A stretch of 64,000 nt of DNA from the NCBI RefSeq assembly GCF_011398155.1, contig NZ_AP021888.1:1657501-1721500 (forward strand), written 5' to 3'. Source of the DNA: Thiosulfativibrio zosterae (GTDB lineage Bacteria; Pseudomonadota; Gammaproteobacteria; Thiomicrospirales; Thiomicrospiraceae). Shown one piece after another: positions 60,443 to 64,000 of this stretch. Numbering within the stretch: position 1 is the first letter of the stretch; the number at the start of each line of letters is the position of its first letter. Under the pieces are notes generated by a model. The model ran no database searches. It saw nothing but the letters and a program-made list of their open reading frames with translations, and was not told where the DNA came from. The position numbers and the translations under genes are program-made.

Positions 60443-60470
60443 AAAACCCGCTTTCGCGGGTTTTGTTTTT
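60443..60470. terminator. Terminator between the cheY-like gene and the chemoreceptor gene
   Basis: AAAACCCGC-TTTC-GCGGGTTTT with T-rich tail; positioned for both convergent genes. Confidence 0.9.
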
Positions 60471-60484
60471 TGAATGACTCAGAT

Positions 60485-62812
60485 TTATTTCACTTTAAAC
60501 TGCGACACCAGTCCAGTTAAAGCATCGGCTTCATCTCGCATGGTTTCTGCTGCCGCAGAGGTTTCTTCTACCAAAGCGGCATTTTGTTGCGTCACTTGGT
60601 CAATTTCAGAAATGGCCATCCCAATTTGGTTAATCGATGTGGATTGCTCATTAGACGCTGCTGTAATTTCAGAAACAATATCCCCTACTTTACGAATCGA
60701 CTCGATAATGCCTTGCAAAGCGGCATCTGAATCTTCAGCACGCTGAGTGCCTTCATCTACGGCTTGAACCGCATTTTCGATTAAGGATTTAATATCTCTT
60801 GCCGCATCAGATGACTTACCGGCTAAGTTTCTCACCTCTCCAGCCACAACGGCAAATCCTCGACCATGTTCACCCGCTCTTGCCGCTTCAACCGCGGCGT
60901 TTAAGGCTAACAAGTTGGTTTGGAAAGCAATGCTGTCAATTAACGAAATGATCTCTTCAATTTTATGAGAAGCGGTTTTAATATTGCTCATCGAATCAAT
61001 GGTAGAGCGCATAATCACAGCGCCCTTGTCGGCCTGAGATCTTGCCGAGGCCGCCAATTGATTGGCAGATCGAGCGTTGTCAGAGGTTTGGGCAACCGCT
61101 TGAGTGATGGCTTGCATGGTGGCCGTGGTTTCTTCTAAAGAGGCGGCTTGTCTTTGCGTTCTATCATTCAAATCTTGGCTGCCATGATGGATTTGATTCA
61201 CATTATCCACCAAATTCACCACGCCTTGACGCGTCTGAGCAATTAGGTTTGATAGGTTTTGACTAGATTGCATTAACAATTTGACCACTTCACCAAACTT
61301 ACCTTCGTATTGCGCACTGACTTGGCGCGTGAAATCACCCTCAGCCAAACCGGCAATCACAACCGAAATTTCTTCTAATGCTTTACCGGTTTGTTGAACG
61401 CGAACATTGATACGGCTCGACAATTTTCCAAACTCACCTTGCGATTGAACCTGTACTTGCTGGGTAAAATCACCTTTTTCCATGGCGGTAAGTACTCTAT
61501 TTACATCTTCCATGACTTCTTGCATAGAGGTCATGGTTTTGTCGACCGACAAACGAATTTCGCCAGGAACTTTTTCATTCATACGAACCGTCAGGTCGCC
61601 AGCCTCTAGCGCTCTGACCACGCTATTGAGTTCGCGCATGGTATGGTCAACACTGGAGATAGACTTATTGGTTGAAGTTTTAAGATCTTCAAATGCCCCC
61701 ACATATTGACCTTGAATACGCTTGGTAAAATCACCGCCCGCAACGGCTTGCATGACTTGATTGACCTCTTTCAAGGCATTTTCAACCATGCCAATTAAAT
61801 TGTTGTTTGCACAAGCCGCTCGGCCAATTTCATCATTAGTAGCTACGCTAATACGATTATTTAACTGGCCTGTTTTTTGAATAGTTTCAACCATCCCAAG
61901 CATTTCATCTAGAGGTTTAAAGGCTTTAGACAACAAAAACTTAACTGCAAAATAAGCTATGAGCAACCAAATAATCACCAACAGCATGCCGACATTAAAG
62001 GCTGTTTTTTCGGCGTTTTTAAGCTCTGTGCCATTGGTCAGCGAAACCAAGTGTGCAATTGGCTTACCTTCAAAATCTGATAATGGCTGACTTACGACAT
62101 GATAAACATTATTTTGAAAATCTAAATCTGTCAGTAAAAACTCAGATACATCCAATCCTAAACCGTTTAACGGAGCGGTCAACTCGTCTTTAGAGCCAGT
62201 GATGAGCGATTTTTGAGTATCAAACAGAAACAATTCATTGCCAGACACGCGGGCTTCGTTGCCAATAATGGCATCTAAACTGAGTGCTAAATCGATCACT
62301 GCAATCAACTGCCCTTTGGGCGCAATCGGAAATACAAAATGAATCTCAGGAATGGCATTACCCACTTTTTCGATGCCATTCTTAAGCATCATCTGATTTC
62401 TAGCCTGTTCAGCCAGCTTTAAAGGATATACGCCTGACTCAGATTCTTGACGAGTGAACAAGATTTGGTTGTTACCATCTAAAATTCTGAGATTGGAAAT
62501 CACCCCCGTGGCCTCTAGTAAATTAGCTACGGTGTTAGCTTTGGCCGCAATACCTTTTAAATCGCCAGCCTTAATGGCTGACAGTAATTTTTCGTCGCGC
62601 GTAAATGAAAAAATACTTCTTTCCATTTCGGCAACTGCCTCACCCACCATCAGTTGTGTGACCACTTTTTGCTTTTCACTGAGTGACGTTTTAAGTTGTT
62701 GTTGCGCTTGATATTGGTTGACCATAAAAACAGCCCCAAAAATCCCTACCGTCATCAAAACCACCAGTACAGTAAAAACTTCTAAGCGTCTTTTTAAAGA
62801 TGTTTGTTTCAT
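60485..62812 (-). CDS. Methyl-accepting chemotaxis protein with tandem HAMP domains
   Basis: Chemoreceptor of 775 residues. TM1 at about 10-31, a periplasmic dCache-like sensor (about 35-265), TM2 at about 272-294, then a HAMP (295-350) followed by four further HAMP-like repeats marked by GGDFT 359-363, AGDLT 404-408, KGDFT 446-450 and EGDFT 491-495. The signalling hairpin has the canonical tip [36 protein letters not shown], about residue 650. A C-terminal NWETF-type CheR/B tether is not visible. Ligand unknown. Confidence 0.9.
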   Translation of the reverse strand: MKQTSLKRRLEVFTVLVVLMTVGIFGAVFMVNQYQAQQQLKTSLSEKQKVVTQLMVGEAVAEMERSIFSFTRDEKLLSAIKAGDLKGIAAKANTVANLLEATGVISNLRILDGNNQILFTRQESESGVYPLKLAEQARNQMMLKNGIEKVGNAIPEIHFVFPIAPKGQLIAVIDLALSLDAIIGNEARVSGNELFLFDTQKSLITGSKDELTAPLNGLGLDVSEFLLTDLDFQNNVYHVVSQPLSDFEGKPIAHLVSLTNGTELKNAEKTAFNVGMLLVIIWLLIAYFAVKFLLSKAFKPLDEMLGMVETIQKTGQLNNRISVATNDEIGRAACANNNLIGMVENALKEVNQVMQAVAGGDFTKRIQGQYVGAFEDLKTSTNKSISSVDHTMRELNSVVRALEAGDLTVRMNEKVPGEIRLSVDKTMTSMQEVMEDVNRVLTAMEKGDFTQQVQVQSQGEFGKLSSRINVRVQQTGKALEEISVVIAGLAEGDFTRQVSAQYEGKFGEVVKLLMQSSQNLSNLIAQTRQGVVNLVDNVNQIHHGSQDLNDRTQRQAASLEETTATMQAITQAVAQTSDNARSANQLAASARSQADKGAVIMRSTIDSMSNIKTASHKIEEIISLIDSIAFQTNLLALNAAVEAARAGEHGRGFAVVAGEVRNLAGKSSDAARDIKSLIENAVQAVDEGTQRAEDSDAALQGIIESIRKVGDIVSEITAASNEQSTSINQIGMAISEIDQVTQQNAALVEETSAAAETMRDEADALTGLVSQFKVK

Positions 62813-62830
62813 ATAAGACTCCGGCTTAGA

Positions 62831-63265
62831 TTATTCGTAGGGAAATTGAGCGTTTTTCCATGATGGAAACCCTAATCGAAAATAATAGACTTGGGTGTAA
62901 CCAAACTTAACCAGTAACTCGGCGCCCTTTTGCGCTCTATGGCAAAGCTCTGCATTGCAGTAGCTCACCACTGGTTGATCTTTAGCGACATATTGACCAA
63001 TATAATTTGGATTAAATTCTGGATTTTTAACATTGATGTGCAGTGCACCAGGAATACGACCCGTTTCCCAGTCTGAAGAGCTGCGCGTATCAATAAAAGC
63101 TGCCCCCTTTAACCAGAGCGCTTTTGCTTCTTGAGCATCAATTGTTTTAGCACCCTCTACTGTTTCTGCAGAGGGCCCTGCCGCTAATACGCTCAGGCTT
63201 ACTAGCCAACTCAAAGCCAAAGTCATCCCTTGGCTTAAAATCAAATGTCTTTTCATATCTAACAC
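62831..63265 (-). CDS. Secreted rhodanese-like protein
   Basis: Single-domain sulfurtransferase fold (144 aa) with a signal peptide (1-28, ending VLAAG). The strand AAFIDTRSSSDWETGRIPGALHINV and the loop VVSYCNAELCHRAQKGAEL give the likely active-site Cys (first C of the loop). Periplasmic location suggests thiol or sulfane-sulfur handling rather than tRNA thiolation. 18 bp downstream of the chemoreceptor gene's start on the same strand, so upstream of it in transcription. Confidence 0.8.
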   Translation of the reverse strand: MLDMKRHLILSQGMTLALSWLVSLSVLAAGPSAETVEGAKTIDAQEAKALWLKGAAFIDTRSSSDWETGRIPGALHINVKNPEFNPNYIGQYVAKDQPVVSYCNAELCHRAQKGAELLVKFGYTQVYYFRLGFPSWKNAQFPYE

Positions 63266-63349
63266 CCTGTTACCTGTGGCATTTTATGCCAAATTTTAGT
63301 ACTAAAATAAATGCCTAATCATCATTCTTTAAATACTTTTATCGTTAAA

Positions 63350-64000
63350 CTAGCGGTACAAGCGGTGATAAGTACCACCCTTCTCCAAGAGTTCGTCATG
63401 ACTGCCTGTTTCTATAATATGACCATCTTCAAACACTAAAATTCTATCGGCTTGCTTAATAGAGCTGAGTCTATGCGCCACAATCAAAGTGGTTCTTCCG
63501 GCAAAAAACGGCGCCAAATCTTCATAGAGTTTACGCTCAGTTTCCATATCTAATGCAGAAGTGGCTTCATCCATAATCACCACTCTGGGGTTCTGCAAAA
63601 TCATTCTGGCTATAGCCAATCGTTGGCGCTGTCCGCCAGATAATTTAATACCATTGCGCCCAACGACAGAATCCAGTCCTTCTTCTAATTCCTCAACGAC
63701 TGACTTCATTTGAGCCATATCCAACGCAGCCCACAATTCATCATCCGCAATTTTACCCCCTAAAGTTAAGTTAAAGCGAATACTTTGATGAAAAAGCATC
63801 GGGGTTTGCAACACGATGGCGACATTTTGGCGTACCACATCTTGGCCAATTTGTTCCAAAGGAACATCGTTATAACAAATTTGACCGTCCGAATGATCGT
63901 ATAGTCCAAGCAACAGCTGTACCAGCGTAGTTTTACCGCCGCCACTTGCGCCCACCAAAGCCAGTTTTTCGCCTGGATGAATATCAAAAGATAAATTATT
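63350..64000 (-). CDS. ABC exporter ATPase domain, MsbA-like (5' end outside window)
   Basis: C-terminal nucleotide-binding domain of an ABC exporter; the gene continues past the right edge, so the membrane domain and start are not visible. Seen: NNLSFDIHPGEKLALVGASGGGKTT (Walker A), Q-loop VLQTPMLFHQSIRFNL, signature LSGGQRQR, Walker B VVIMDEATSALD and switch His in IVAHRLSSIKQADRIL. Fused half-transporters of this type include MsbA and multidrug exporters; exact substrate unknown. Confidence 0.87.
   Translation of the reverse strand, partial: NNLSFDIHPGEKLALVGASGGGKTTLVQLLLGLYDHSDGQICYNDVPLEQIGQDVVRQNVAIVLQTPMLFHQSIRFNLTLGGKIADDELWAALDMAQMKSVVEELEEGLDSVVGRNGIKLSGGQRQRLAIARMILQNPRVVIMDEATSALDMETERKLYEDLAPFFAGRTTLIVAHRLSSIKQADRILVFEDGHIIETGSHDELLEKGGTYHRLYR

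Overview
The window is a compact, gene-dense bacterial chromosome segment with moderate-to-low GC and classic gammaproteobacterial gene order: ruvCAB followed by tolQRAB, accA-tilS-pyrG-kdsA-eno-ftsB, surE-pcm-yqaA-nlpD, clpS-clpA, mnmA-hflD. Gene content (monomeric isocitrate dehydrogenase, small periplasmic c-type cytochrome, lone YcaO, patatin/Omp85 fusion) fits a sulfur-oxidising Thiomicrospira / Hydrogenovibrio / Thiomicrorhabdus-type organism. That taxonomic placement is inference from gene order and protein flavour; no rRNA is present to prove it. I see no tRNA, rRNA, CRISPR array, insertion sequence or prophage.

Layout. 1-9.3 kb (mostly minus strand): tolB (cut by the window start), tolA, tolR, tolQ, ruvB, ruvA, ruvC, nadA, aspS and a DUF502 membrane protein. 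9.4-12.6 kb (plus): a short-chain dehydrogenase overlapping a patatin/Omp85 protein. 12.6-23.2 kb: an accessory island (porin; three-gene NrtABC-like ABC transporter; Rof-like protein; NifA-type sigma-54 activator; rubredoxin/FAD reductase; acyl-CoA-dehydrogenase-like protein; OsmC-like protein; cyanase). 23.2-28.4 kb (minus): COG4255-type protein, thrC, hom, alaC-like aminotransferase. 28.6-41 kb: Mth938-like protein, nlpD-like/yqaA/pcm/surE operon, Smr protein, and the ftsB-eno-kdsA-pyrG-tilS-accA block, then YcaO. 41-52.7 kb: small cytochrome c, an unknown secreted protein, tsaB, a YoaA/DinG helicase, a zinc-free ribosomal protein L36, clpA, clpS, a J-domain protein, PhnA, LysE exporter, PldA, a CvfB-like S1 protein and a small membrane protein. 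52.8-64 kb: icd, rluE, mnmA, hflD, a cupin, ppiD, a CheY-like protein, a poly-HAMP chemoreceptor, a rhodanese and the end of an MsbA-type ABC exporter.

Two signals stand out. First, the 12.6-23.2 kb island behaves as one regulon: four transcription units (porin; ABC transporter; OsmC-ACAD-rubredoxin reductase; cynS) each carry a GG-N10-GC sigma-54 promoter, and a shared 18-bp TGT-N12-ACA element lies 75-95 bp upstream of each. The gene for a GAF/AAA+/Fis activator sits in the middle. The likely theme is import and breakdown of cyanate or a cyanate-releasing nitrogen (or sulfur) compound. Second, the 12-bp palindrome ACCAGGCCTGGT occurs nine times in 64 kb, inside genes and between them, embedded in a longer AT-rich consensus. 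That is far above chance, and I do not recognise it as a described element.
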